Shown here piece after piece: positions 1 to 7,428 of a stretch of DNA of 51,671 nt. The notes under the pieces were generated by a model. It ran no database searches. It was not told the DNA's origin and worked only from the letters and a program-made list of their open reading frames with translations. Source of the stretch: an uncultured Oscillospiraceae bacterium (GTDB lineage Bacteria > Bacillota > Clostridia > Oscillospirales > Oscillospiraceae); contig CALWYF010000011.1 of NCBI GenBank assembly GCA_944385705.1, positions 1-51,671 of the forward strand, read 5' to 3'. Within the stretch, counting starts at the first letter, position 1, and every line of letters begins with the position of its first letter. The position numbers and the translations under genes are program-made.

Positions 1-4
1 ATAC

Positions 5-44
5 CCCCCTGATGTAGTTCTATTTTCCTACATCAGGGGGATTT
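5..44 (+). terminator. Intrinsic terminator of a gene left of the window
   Basis: A perfect 13-bp inverted repeat (5-17 with 28-40, arm CCCCCTGATGTAG) has a 10-nt loop and is followed by ATTTTG on the plus strand. On the minus strand no T-run follows, so it probably ends a rightward transcript that enters from outside. The rest of 45-131 shows nothing recognisable. Confidence 0.6.
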
Positions 45-131
45 TGTCTATTGTCCGTTTTTACTGGTTCAGTTCATAATAAAGGCCGGGGTCCTCTTAC
101 TGCATAATCGACAGATATAAGACGTCAAAGC

Positions 132-773
132 TCAGTTCAGAAATTCCACACTGTCGTCCTCACCTATGGCAAGCTTTATATAGTTCAGCTCGCCTCCCTC
201 ATAAATGCTGTACACACCCAGAAAATCGGTGTGGGGAGCCAGCTCAGCCTTGCTGTATACGGTGCCGTTGAGAGTAAAGTCCTCACCGTCGCTGAGCACG
301 CCCAGGGCGGAGTCAGTCTCCACGGTGACACCCTGGCAGGAGACCAGGAGCTTGACCAGATTGTCTTCCAGGGTGATTTCTTGGGCGGCCCCCTCAGTGG
401 CCTCTCTGCAGGTCACCGCTGAGCCTTCGGCAAAGGAGCAGCCCGCCCCCAGGCTTACCATGGCGTGGTAGTCGCCCACCAAAGTGAGGCCGCTGTTAAA
501 AACGCAGTTTTCAAAGCTTATTCCGCTGCGCAGGTCTATGGGGCCGTCCCGGGTGCTGGCCGGGTCCACGGTGACGGTGACCGGCTCTTCAAAGACGGTA
601 TCCCGGACTTCAAGGGTCTCTCCGGCCTTCAGCTGATATTCGTACTGTACCTGACCGGCTTCCTCCGGGAGCTCCTCTGCCGGAGCACCGCTCTCAGAGC
701 TGCCGGAGCAGCCGCAAAGGGAGAGCAGCAGACACAGCGCAAGCATGAGAATAAGGCTCTTTTTGTAAGTCAT
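132..773 (-). CDS. Small secreted lipoprotein A, unknown function
   Basis: About 213 residues. The start is taken at the ATG at 773, which has AAGGAG a few bases upstream; the open frame extends to 866 but would run through the promoter. The N-terminus is a lipoprotein signal (MTYKKSLILM..., lipobox LCGC), so the product should be lipid-anchored outside the membrane. After a short Ser/Glu/Ala linker the mature part is rich in beta-strand-like stretches and matches no family I know. The first 26 residues are identical to those of the neighbour at 882-1424, while the mature parts differ. Each gene carries its own copy of the upstream region, so they are probably transcribed separately in parallel. 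Confidence 0.75.
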   Translation of the reverse strand: MTYKKSLILMLALCLLLSLCGCSGSSESGAPAEELPEEAGQVQYEYQLKAGETLEVRDTVFEEPVTVTVDPASTRDGPIDLRSGISFENCVFNSGLTLVGDYHAMVSLGAGCSFAEGSAVTCREATEGAAQEITLEDNLVKLLVSCQGVTVETDSALGVLSDGEDFTLNGTVYSKAELAPHTDFLGVYSIYEGGELNYIKLAIGEDDSVEFLN

Positions 774-859
774 TTTCGTTTTTTCTCCTTTCCCGGGAGT
801 ACCGGTGATTTGGCTCAGTATATCACTCCGGGGCAGAAGATTGGTGCGCAGTCTGCGCA
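690..859 (-). repeat. Direct repeat copy 1: upstream region plus signal-peptide cassette
   Basis: About 170 bp nearly identical to 1342-1510. It covers the upstream DNA, ribosome binding site and first 26 codons of lipoprotein A. Similarity ends just after the lipobox and linker codons, so only the expression/secretion head is shared. Confidence 0.85.
817..859 (-). promoter_or_regulatory. Candidate promoter with upstream palindrome, lipoprotein A
   Basis: A TATACT -10 (817-822, read on minus) lies 44 bases before the ATG. No good -35 is visible at the expected place. Immediately upstream of that position is the palindrome TGCGCAGTCTGCGCA (845-859), which also occurs at the same distance before lipoprotein B. 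A missing -35 with an adjacent palindrome would suit an activator site; this is inference. Confidence 0.4.
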
Positions 860-881
860 TTTTCATAACTTGGTGTTCGTA

Positions 882-1424
882 TCAGTCCAGTTTTGAACCG
901 CTGGCCCAGAGAGCGGCGGTGGCGCTGTCAAACACGTCTTCAGGGGCAGTAAGTATTATGGAGCCGAAGGCTTCCTCCCCCTGAAGGAGCACATAATAGG
1001 TGGTGCTGCCGTCCTGGCTGAACTGGGTAAAGTAATTGCCCTGGCTGTCGTAATCAAAGGTGGAGCCTTCGGGTACGCCGTCTTGCACTCCGCTGCGGGT
1101 GGAGTACTCCTCCAGGCTTGCAGGCAGAGCAGCGCCGGCCGCCTCATAGGCATCGGCGCCGAAACGGTGCGCCGTGATGTACCAGCCGTCCTTTTCAAAT
1201 TCCACCAAGGTGGAAGGCAGAGGCTCCGTCAGTTCCTGAACATTCTGGCTGAAGCCTTCGGGCAGATAAAATACGCCCACCCCTTCTGCCGCATACTCCA
1301 CCAGGGCATCCCCGCCGTCTTCGGCGGCCTGGGGAGCACTGTCCTCAGAGCTGCCGGAGCAGCCGCAGAGGGAGAGCAGCAGACACAGCGCAAGCATGAG
1401 AATAAGGCTCTTTTTGTAAGTCAT
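882..1424 (-). CDS. Small secreted lipoprotein B, unknown function
   Basis: 180 residues. The signal peptide and lipobox (LCGC) are identical to lipoprotein A, and AAGGAGAG precedes the ATG at 1424. The mature domain starts near residue 45 (VEYAAEGVGVFYLPEGF) and shows alternating hydrophobic strands. It resembles the small one-domain lipoproteins of gut Clostridia in which a short beta-sandwich follows the anchor, but I cannot name the family. It lies between the kinase gene and lipoprotein A, all on the minus strand, and has its own copy of the duplicated upstream cassette. Confidence 0.75.
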   Translation of the reverse strand: MTYKKSLILMLALCLLLSLCGCSGSSEDSAPQAAEDGGDALVEYAAEGVGVFYLPEGFSQNVQELTEPLPSTLVEFEKDGWYITAHRFGADAYEAAGAALPASLEEYSTRSGVQDGVPEGSTFDYDSQGNYFTQFSQDGSTTYYVLLQGEEAFGSIILTAPEDVFDSATAALWASGSKLD

Positions 1425-1510
1425 TTTCGTTTTCTCTCCTTTCCCGGCGGTACCGGTAATTTATACCAGTATATCATCCCGGGGCAGAAGATTGGTGCGC
1501 AGACTGCGCA
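1342..1510 (-). repeat. Direct repeat copy 2: upstream region plus signal-peptide cassette
   Basis: Partner of 690-859. It begins just after the kinase stop codon at 1516 and ends in the linker codons of lipoprotein B. Spacing of palindrome, -10 and ATG is the same in both copies (72 and 44 bases before the ATG). Confidence 0.85.
1468..1510 (-). promoter_or_regulatory. Candidate promoter with upstream palindrome, lipoprotein B
   Basis: TATACT (1468-1473, minus) and palindrome TGCGCAGACTGCGCA (1496-1510). The central base is the complement of that in copy 1, so the sites differ only in orientation of the centre. The palindrome lies directly after the stop codon of the upstream kinase gene. 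Confidence 0.4.
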
Positions 1511-1515
1511 CAGGC

Positions 1516-3420
1516 TCAGCCGACGCTTATGCTCAGCCCGCTGCCTTCCAGCTGAAGCTCTACCTGCTCCGACTGCCAGGAGCTTATGTTCAGCTCTCTC
1601 AGCTGGGGACAGTCAAGGAGAGGGCCGAAATCCTCTATGGGGTTTTCCCGCAGGTCCAGGAATGCAAGGGCGGGCATGTCCGGCATAAAGCTCAAGTCCA
1701 TAAGCCCGGTCTCACCCAGATTCAGGTTTCGCAGCCGGGGCAGCAGGGCCAGGGCTTCAGGCTTTGAAATGTTGCTGCCGTAAAGGTCCATGTCCCGCAG
1801 GTTTTCCATACCCTCCAGAAGACTAAGGTCCAGTCCGGAGCTGGAGTATACCCGCAGCTCTTCCAGACTTACAAGACCGGCAATGCTCTCCCAGGCTCCC
1901 GAGGGCAGTTCACCGGCGACAAGGGAGCGTAAGCTGCCGCAGTCCGCCAAAACCCCATAATCCGTCACCCAGGTGCTGTGGACGTTCAGCTTCTCCAGAG
2001 CGCTGCCGGAGAGGACTTCCAGAGACGTGATGCCGGTGGCCTCCAGACACAGCTCCCTGAGCATGGGCAGAGCTTCCAGCACCTGAATGTCTCTTACCGG
2101 ATTTTCCTCCAAGTCCAGTACCTGAAGGGAAGTGCATCCGGAGAGCGCTCTTATGTCCGTTACCTGATTCCCTGCAAGACTCAGGTACTCCAAAGGCAGA
2201 CCCTCCAGGGGACTTATATCCCTTATCTGCTGGTAGTCCAGTACCAGTACCTTGAGATTGGTGCAGCGCTCCAGCAGACTCAGGTCCCCGTCGTCTATAT
2301 CACCGTGCATGATTTGGCTGATGTAGCGGTCGTGGGCGGTCTCCATCATGGACTCATGCTCCTGGAGAGTGCCCGGCAGCTCAGTGCCGCAGACTATCAG
2401 CTGCTCCACCTGGCTGAGCCGGTCCAGAGGTATCTCCTCTCCTTCGGCCAGCCCCAGCTCCAGCTCCAGAGCCCGCCTCAGCAGGGGACTCTCTACCTGG
2501 GCGTTCTGTTCCGACGTAAGGCTCAGAGACGGCAGAAGGGGAGAGCCGGCTGCGGCTTCAGAACGGAAACCGTTAGTCAGCAGCAGGGCAGCCAGCACCA
2601 GAGCCGAAAGCACAACAGCGCCCCCGGCCGGAGCGGCCCAGCCAAAGCTCAGAGCCCTGAGCAGGGCGGAGGCGGAGGGGTATCTCCGCCGGGGGTCGAA
2701 GGCAGTGCAGCGCCGGGCAATGCGCCGCAGCCCGGCGCATCCGGGCAGCCGGGGCAGAACCTCCAGACTGCCGCTGAGCATGAAGCGCAGCAGCATGCCC
2801 ACCGAGTAGATGTCCGAGCGCTGGTCCGTCTGCCGGTAGCCGAACTGTTCCGGAGGAGCTGTGGCTTCGGTACCCAGCAGCACCGTGTCCCCGCTTTGCT
2901 CAGGCCGGTGACGCCGGGCGGTGCCCATATCTATTATGTGACAGCAGAAATCTCTGCCTATCACTATGTTTTGAGGCTTGATGTCCCGGTGTATAACCGG
3001 CGGGTCCTGACTGTGGAGATAGGCCAGCACCCGGCAGAGAGACTTGGCTGCAGTCCTGGCCTGCGCCGGACTGAGAGGCCCCCGGCTCTCCACCAGCTCC
3101 TGGAGGCTCAGACCTGGCACATATTCCCGCACCAGATACTCTCTGCCCTCCTGAAGGAGATAGGCCAGGGGCCGGGGCAGCTGGGGATGGTTCAGGGAGC
3201 GCAGCAGCTCATATTCCCGGCGCAGGGAATCTTCATCGCTGAGAGGCTGGACCTTTATGACTGCGCTCCAGCCCGCCTGGTCCCGGGCCAGGTAGACGCT
3301 GCGCCGCCCTTCCTTCAGACAGGAGAGTATAGTGTACTGGGCGTTGAGACAGTGGGGCAGGCTTATCTCCGCCAGGACGCTGCTGCGATAAGTTTCAAGG
3401 AAATCCTCTCTGTGGCCCAT
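1516..3420 (-). CDS. Receptor-type Ser/Thr kinase with extracellular leucine-rich repeats
   Basis: 634 residues. Residues 25-260 form a Hanks-type kinase with the catalytic residues present: Lys56 (VIKV), HRDIKPQN at 144-151, Asp164 in DMG (in place of DFG) and an APPEQ activation-segment end at about 188-192. A hydrophobic helix at about 267-282 is followed by a Ser-rich linker and, from about residue 320 to the end, leucine-rich repeats of the 22-residue internalin-like pattern (LxxLxLxxNxxxDIxxL). Expected topology is kinase inside and repeats outside, so it looks like a one-protein sensor. The ATG follows the stop of the HTH gene by one base, implying translational coupling. Ligand and substrates are unknown; the coupled regulator is an obvious candidate substrate. 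Confidence 0.88.
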   Translation of the reverse strand: MGHREDFLETYRSSVLAEISLPHCLNAQYTILSCLKEGRRSVYLARDQAGWSAVIKVQPLSDEDSLRREYELLRSLNHPQLPRPLAYLLQEGREYLVREYVPGLSLQELVESRGPLSPAQARTAAKSLCRVLAYLHSQDPPVIHRDIKPQNIVIGRDFCCHIIDMGTARRHRPEQSGDTVLLGTEATAPPEQFGYRQTDQRSDIYSVGMLLRFMLSGSLEVLPRLPGCAGLRRIARRCTAFDPRRRYPSASALLRALSFGWAAPAGGAVVLSALVLAALLLTNGFRSEAAAGSPLLPSLSLTSEQNAQVESPLLRRALELELGLAEGEEIPLDRLSQVEQLIVCGTELPGTLQEHESMMETAHDRYISQIMHGDIDDGDLSLLERCTNLKVLVLDYQQIRDISPLEGLPLEYLSLAGNQVTDIRALSGCTSLQVLDLEENPVRDIQVLEALPMLRELCLEATGITSLEVLSGSALEKLNVHSTWVTDYGVLADCGSLRSLVAGELPSGAWESIAGLVSLEELRVYSSSGLDLSLLEGMENLRDMDLYGSNISKPEALALLPRLRNLNLGETGLMDLSFMPDMPALAFLDLRENPIEDFGPLLDCPQLRELNISSWQSEQVELQLEGSGLSISVG

Positions 3421-3421
3421 G

Positions 3422-3847
3422 TCAGCTATCCTTCCCGTAGAGACTGCGCTCCGGCAGAGAAGTCAGCAGCTCCTCAGTCTCTTCCAGGCTCAGCCTGTGA
3501 CTGAGGGCGTATATCACCGCCCCGTCCCTGCGAAGCTTGGGGTAGAGGGCGCCGCAGTCCCCCAGAGCCAGCAGACGCTGGGTCTCCTCCAGACTGAGGG
3601 AGAGGGCCAGGGCCGTGCGCAGTAAAATGTCCCTGCCGGGCCTGCGCTCGCCCCGGAGTATCTGGTAGGCATAGGAGCGGCTTATGTCCGCCGCCACTAT
3701 CCATTCTGCCGGGGAGATGCCGCACCGGTCCAGCAGCCTTTGAAGTTCCCGGGCCAGACTGGGCTCCCTTCCCCGGTGGCCCAGGCAGACCGCCGCATTT
3801 CCGGAATGTGTGAGATGGTGGAGAATTTTGCTGGTGCTCTCGTTCAT
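3422..3847 (-). CDS. XRE-like helix-turn-helix regulator coupled to the LRR kinase
   Basis: 141 residues from the ATG at 3847, preceded by GGGAGGGATAGCC. Residues about 42-92 form a Cro/CI-type helix-turn-helix (SPAEWIVAADISRSYAYQIL, then GERRPGRDILLRTALALSLSLEE). A second helical segment with a similar SLEETEELL motif follows and may mediate dimerisation. It is the first gene of a two-gene unit with the kinase (stop and next start separated by one base). The context suggests it reads out the kinase state, but no DNA target can be assigned from sequence. Confidence 0.75.
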   Translation of the reverse strand: MNESTSKILHHLTHSGNAAVCLGHRGREPSLARELQRLLDRCGISPAEWIVAADISRSYAYQILRGERRPGRDILLRTALALSLSLEETQRLLALGDCGALYPKLRRDGAVIYALSHRLSLEETEELLTSLPERSLYGKDS

Positions 3848-3869
3848 GGCTATCCCTCCCGATGGCTGG

Positions 3870-3898
3870 ATTATACAGAAAAACAAGGGGAAATGGAA
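3870..3898 (-). promoter_or_regulatory. Sigma-A-like promoter of the HTH-kinase operon
   Basis: On the minus strand TTCCAT (3893-3898), a 17-bp spacer and a perfect TATAAT (3870-3875), 22 bases before the HTH start codon. Confidence 0.6.
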
Positions 3899-3908
3899 GT
3901 AATAAGGT

Positions 3909-3947
3909 AAAAAAAGCTCCGGGCACAGTCTGAAAAATGCCCGGAGC
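3909..3947 (-). terminator. Intrinsic terminator after the MFS gene
   Basis: A perfect 10-bp stem (3916-3925 with 3938-3947, arm GCTCCGGGCA) is followed on the minus strand by seven T. It ends the phospholipase-MFS transcript. Confidence 0.85.
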
Positions 3948-3957
3948 GATGCTGTTT

Positions 3958-5184
3958 TCAGCGGCTGCCCGCCTTCAGGGAATACCTGAACAGCAGCAAT
4001 CCTGTGAGGAAAAACAGGGCCATGGCGCCAACGCCCAGGCTGGTGCTGCCGCTGAGCTGGGAGATGAAGCTGACGGTAAAGGTGCCCAGCATGGAAGCCC
4101 CCTTGCCGCAGATATCCAGCAGGCCGAAGTACTCCCCGGATTTTTCCGGGGGTATGAGCTTTGCAAAATGGGAGCGGGACAGGGCCTGAATGCCTCCCTG
4201 GAACATGCCCACCGCCACGGCCAGTATCCAGAAGTGTATCTGGGCGGACATGAACATGGCGAAGATCGCTATGGCGAAATAGGCCAGGATACAAAAGCTT
4301 ATGAGCTTACCCGTATCCACGGAGGCGGAGAGGCGGCCGATGATTATAGAGGAGGGGAAGGCAACTATCTGAGTCAGCAGCAGGGCAAGCAGAAGCCCGG
4401 TGGTGTCAAAGCCCAGGGCGGTGCCGTAGGCCGTGGCCATGTCGATAATTGTGTAGACTCCGTCGATGTAGAAGAAAAAGGCCAGAACGAAGGTGAAGAT
4501 CTTTCGGCTGCCTGCCAGATCCCGGAGAGTATGCCAGAACTGGGCAAAGTGGTTCTGCTCCCCGGCGACGAAGTGGGTCTGCCTGTATACTTTCAGCAGA
4601 GGCAGGGTGCAGCCTATCCACCACAGGGAGACCACCAGGAAGGCCAGGACCATAGCCCCGGACATGCTCAGCCCAAGAGGCTCGGCCCCCAGCACCAGAA
4701 CCAGACAGACCAGGAAGGGGATGCAGCTGCCTATGTAGCCCCAGGCGTAGCCGTGGGACGAGACGCTGTCCATACGCTGGTGCTCAGTGATATCTCCAAG
4801 CATGGAGTCGTAAAACACCAGGCTCAGGGAATAGCCCACCTTGGCCAGAACGAAGATGATGAGAAAGCTTTTCCAAGTGTGGGCAAAGCCCAGCAGCAGA
4901 CAGCCCAGAGCCCCCAGTATAACGGAGGCGAGAAACAGGGGCTTTTTTCGGGCCTGCCGGTCTGCCGCCGTGCCCAGCAAGGGCCCAGTGAGGGCCACGA
5001 TAAGGGTGGCGGCGGAGGCGGCATAGCCCCAATAGGCCAGATAGGTGACGGAGTCCAGGCCTCCGCTCTGGGCCAGGGAATTGAAATATATGGGAATGAT
5101 GGTGGATACAAGCAGTATGAAAGCGGAATTGCCTACATCGTAAAGTATCCATTTCTTCTCTTGGGATGTGAGTTTAAATTTCAT
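3958..5184 (-). CDS. MFS transporter, UMF1/Atg22-like family
   Basis: 408 residues, about 12 membrane segments. The opening (KWILYDVGNSAFILLVSTIIP) and the internal DxxxGxxxxxAxR-type loop between helices 2 and 3 (GTAADRQARKKP) fit the UMF1 branch of the major facilitator superfamily. The second half holds the family-like stretch GMFQGGIQALSRSHFAKLIP. The start is set at ATG 5184 because AGGGAGC lies 8 bases upstream; an in-frame ATG at 5223 lies deep in the preceding gene. It overlaps the end of the phospholipase-like gene by 11 bases, so both are one operon. The substrate cannot be predicted; relatives are often suspected of amino acid efflux. Confidence 0.85.
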   Translation of the reverse strand: MKFKLTSQEKKWILYDVGNSAFILLVSTIIPIYFNSLAQSGGLDSVTYLAYWGYAASAATLIVALTGPLLGTAADRQARKKPLFLASVILGALGCLLLGFAHTWKSFLIIFVLAKVGYSLSLVFYDSMLGDITEHQRMDSVSSHGYAWGYIGSCIPFLVCLVLVLGAEPLGLSMSGAMVLAFLVVSLWWIGCTLPLLKVYRQTHFVAGEQNHFAQFWHTLRDLAGSRKIFTFVLAFFFYIDGVYTIIDMATAYGTALGFDTTGLLLALLLTQIVAFPSSIIIGRLSASVDTGKLISFCILAYFAIAIFAMFMSAQIHFWILAVAVGMFQGGIQALSRSHFAKLIPPEKSGEYFGLLDICGKGASMLGTFTVSFISQLSGSTSLGVGAMALFFLTGLLLFRYSLKAGSR

Positions 5185-5992
5185 TTCTCTGCTCCCTTTC
5201 CGTCCCGGCGAGGCAGGAATCAAAATTGTATTCGTACAGCAGATCGTAATTCATGCGGCCCTGGGCGCTGTCGGAAAAATCGTCTATGAGGCGCAGGGCG
5301 GTGTCCATGGCCGGGGGAAAGAGCTCCAGCAGCTCCGGCTCCCGCTCCTCCGCCCCGGAGGAGGCAAGAAACATCCCCAGCCTCTCCTCCCGGCCGAAGA
5401 GCTTGAGAACCCCTTTCACCAGCTCCAGGGCAGGCCCTTCTCTCAGGCCCAGAAAAGCGTCGAAAAACTTCATGCCCAGCATGGCCCGGTAAAGCTGCCC
5501 CGGACTAAGTCCCGGGAACAGAGGGGCGATGATCCGCCCTGCGGCCAGGGAGGGCCGGAGCTGCCGGAGCCGCACTCCCGGGCGTATCTCCAGAGAGTCG
5601 GCTCTGAGGAGGGCCCTGTCCAGCTCCGCCTCCTGTTCCCCGTGGCTGGGTCCGCCCAGGGCAACCACTCTGTTTATATAACCGTGGCAGTGGAGGTCCA
5701 GGGCAAAGTGGCAGATAAAGCCGCATATATAGGCGTTGAGCTCCGGGGAAGGACTGCGGCGCAGCAGCTCTCCCGCCGGACGGAAGAAGTTCAAAGCGGC
5801 CTGACTGTGGATGAGAGTGCCCCGCTGCCCCACCGGATTGGAGCGCAGGGGCTGGTAGTAAAAAAGAGGATCCGGGCCCTGGAGACCCAGGTCAAAAAAG
5901 CTCCTGCGGCTTTCAATGGCGGAGCCCAGGGCCCCGGGCAGCCGGGCGAGCACGTCCCGACCGAAACGGTAATGAGCGTAGGCGGCTGGCAT
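5174..5992 (-). CDS. Zinc-dependent phospholipase C-like protein
   Basis: 272 residues from ATG 5992 with AAGGAG upstream. The pattern of His/Asp residues matches the zinc-dependent phospholipase C/S1-P1 nuclease fold (Pfam Zn_dep_PLPC): YAHYRFG near the N-terminus, LQGPDPLFYY, THE-like IHSQAALNFF and HFALDLHCHGYI. There is no signal peptide, unlike secreted clostridial toxins of this fold. The product is therefore probably cytoplasmic, as is common for this subfamily in Clostridia. It shares a transcript with the MFS carrier. The actual substrate is unknown. Confidence 0.82.
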   Translation of the reverse strand: MPAAYAHYRFGRDVLARLPGALGSAIESRRSFFDLGLQGPDPLFYYQPLRSNPVGQRGTLIHSQAALNFFRPAGELLRRSPSPELNAYICGFICHFALDLHCHGYINRVVALGGPSHGEQEAELDRALLRADSLEIRPGVRLRQLRPSLAAGRIIAPLFPGLSPGQLYRAMLGMKFFDAFLGLREGPALELVKGVLKLFGREERLGMFLASSGAEEREPELLELFPPAMDTALRLIDDFSDSAQGRMNYDLLYEYNFDSCLAGTEREQRNEI

Positions 5993-6024
5993 GGCACAGC
6001 TCCTTTCTGAAGGCTTCATTCTTC

Positions 6025-6054
6025 AAAGGCCGGCTTGAAAAGAAGCCGGCCTTT
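6025..6054. terminator. Strong hairpin between M20 hydrolase and phospholipase gene
   Basis: A perfect 12-bp stem (AAAGGCCGGCTT and its complement) with a 6-nt loop. Only three T end the stem on the minus strand, so it is a weak or factor-assisted terminator of the M20 gene. Confidence 0.5.
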
Positions 6055-6067
6055 GGAAAAAAGAGAT

Positions 6068-7306
6068 TTATTTTGAAGCGAGCTGACGCACGCAGCGGCA
6101 AAGGAGCTCCGCACCCTTGCGCAGATCCTCATAATCGGTCCACTCCTCGGGCACGTGGCTGCGGCCGTCTTTGCTGGGTACGAAGATCATGGCCACGTCG
6201 CAGAGGGAACCCATGACCATGGCGTCGTGACCGGCGCCGGAGAGCATCTTCCGGGTGCTGATGCCCGCCTGGGCGGCCTGCTGCTCCAGGAGCTCCTGCA
6301 CCTCCGGCTTCATAAGCACCGGCTGAGCGGTGAGCTTTTCAACAATACGGAAGCTGAGGCCCGGGTTCTCGGCTTGGCTCTGCTCCAGAGAGGCTTTGAC
6401 GGCGGAGATGACCTTGTCCACGCTTTCCAGAGTCTTGCTGCGGCAGTCGATGTCAAAGAGGGTCTCCTTGGCCACAATGTTGAAGGCTCCGGGCTGGGTC
6501 TCCACCCGGCCGAAGGTGACCACGGTGCCGTCATCCAGTTCCTTGGCCTTGTCGGTCCCGGCCACAATGGCTCTGGCTGTGGCAAGCATGGTGTCGGCAC
6601 GCATATTAAGAGGTGTTGTGCCCGCATGGTCGGAGCGGCCGTAGACATACACGTTGAAGCACTTGATGCCCACGATGGCCTCAACTATGCCCACATCCAC
6701 CTTTTCCTTTTCCAGCACCGGGCCCTGCTCGATATGCAGCTCCAGGAACATGCCTATCTCGCCCTTTTTCCGCCGGGCCTCATCTGCCTTGGCAGGGTCC
6801 AGACCGTATTCCCGCATGGCCTGAGCCATGGATACGCCCTCGCTGTCCTTATAGCTTTCCAGCTCATTTTCGTAGAGCTGGCCGCACATGGCCCGGCTGG
6901 CAAAGAGACCGCCGCCGAAGCGGGCGCCTTCCTCCTCGGGCAGGGCCACAAACTCGATGGGACGCTCCGGCACGAAGCCCTCGTCATGGAGAGTGCGGGC
7001 CGTCTCAAGAGCGGCCACCACGCCGGCTGCGCCGTCGAAGCGGCCGCCGGTTTTTACCGTGTCAAAATGGCTGCCGGTCATTATTATGGGGGCGGAGGGG
7101 TTCTTGCCCTCCATGCGGCCTATCACGGTGCCCACTGCATCCTCCCGGACGGAGAGCCCGGCGGCCTTCATCTGAGCGACAATATAGTCTCTGGCCTGAG
7201 CAAACTCCTTGGTGTAGGTGAAACGGGTGCAGCCTATGCCCTGCACCTGGGAATACTGAGCCAGGGACTCGATATCTTTTTGAATACGTTCAACTTTGGT
7301 TTTCAT
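6068..7306 (-). CDS. M20-family amidohydrolase (N-carbamoyl-amino acid hydrolase/allantoate amidohydrolase type)
   Basis: 412 residues. The di-zinc ligands are all present: His80 in GSHFDTV, the bridging Asp91 in GGRFDG, Glu125/126 in PEEEG, His191 in ELHIEQGP and a C-terminal His in SHVPEEW. ELHIEQGP together with GRSDHAGTTP is typical of the hydantoinase/carbamoylase (HyuC/AllC) branch, which hydrolyses N-carbamoyl amino acids, allantoate or ureidoglycolate in the cytoplasm. No purine or pyrimidine catabolic genes are adjacent, so the physiological substrate stays open. It stands alone between terminators. Confidence 0.88.
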   Translation of the reverse strand: MKTKVERIQKDIESLAQYSQVQGIGCTRFTYTKEFAQARDYIVAQMKAAGLSVREDAVGTVIGRMEGKNPSAPIIMTGSHFDTVKTGGRFDGAAGVVAALETARTLHDEGFVPERPIEFVALPEEEGARFGGGLFASRAMCGQLYENELESYKDSEGVSMAQAMREYGLDPAKADEARRKKGEIGMFLELHIEQGPVLEKEKVDVGIVEAIVGIKCFNVYVYGRSDHAGTTPLNMRADTMLATARAIVAGTDKAKELDDGTVVTFGRVETQPGAFNIVAKETLFDIDCRSKTLESVDKVISAVKASLEQSQAENPGLSFRIVEKLTAQPVLMKPEVQELLEQQAAQAGISTRKMLSGAGHDAMVMGSLCDVAMIFVPSKDGRSHVPEEWTDYEDLRKGAELLCRCVRQLASK

Positions 7307-7373
7307 TTTTGTGATACTCCTTAAAAATAGAATACGCCTTTGATTCTAACATGAAGACAATGAATGTCAATAC

Positions 7374-7400
7374 AAAAAGGAGAGGGCTGCTGCCCTCTCC
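7374..7400 (-). terminator. Intrinsic terminator of cardiolipin synthase gene
   Basis: A 9-bp stem GGAGAGGGC (7379-7387 with 7392-7400), loop TGCT, followed on the minus strand by five T (7378-7374). Confidence 0.85.
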
Positions 7401-7428
7401 GAAAAATTTTACTCTGTTCTTACAATAA

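Noticed and set aside
1978-3504. 508-codon plus-strand frame opposite the kinase gene
   Set aside because: Composition is Gln/Gly/His-rich without domains, and it is opposite a clear kinase with intact motifs.
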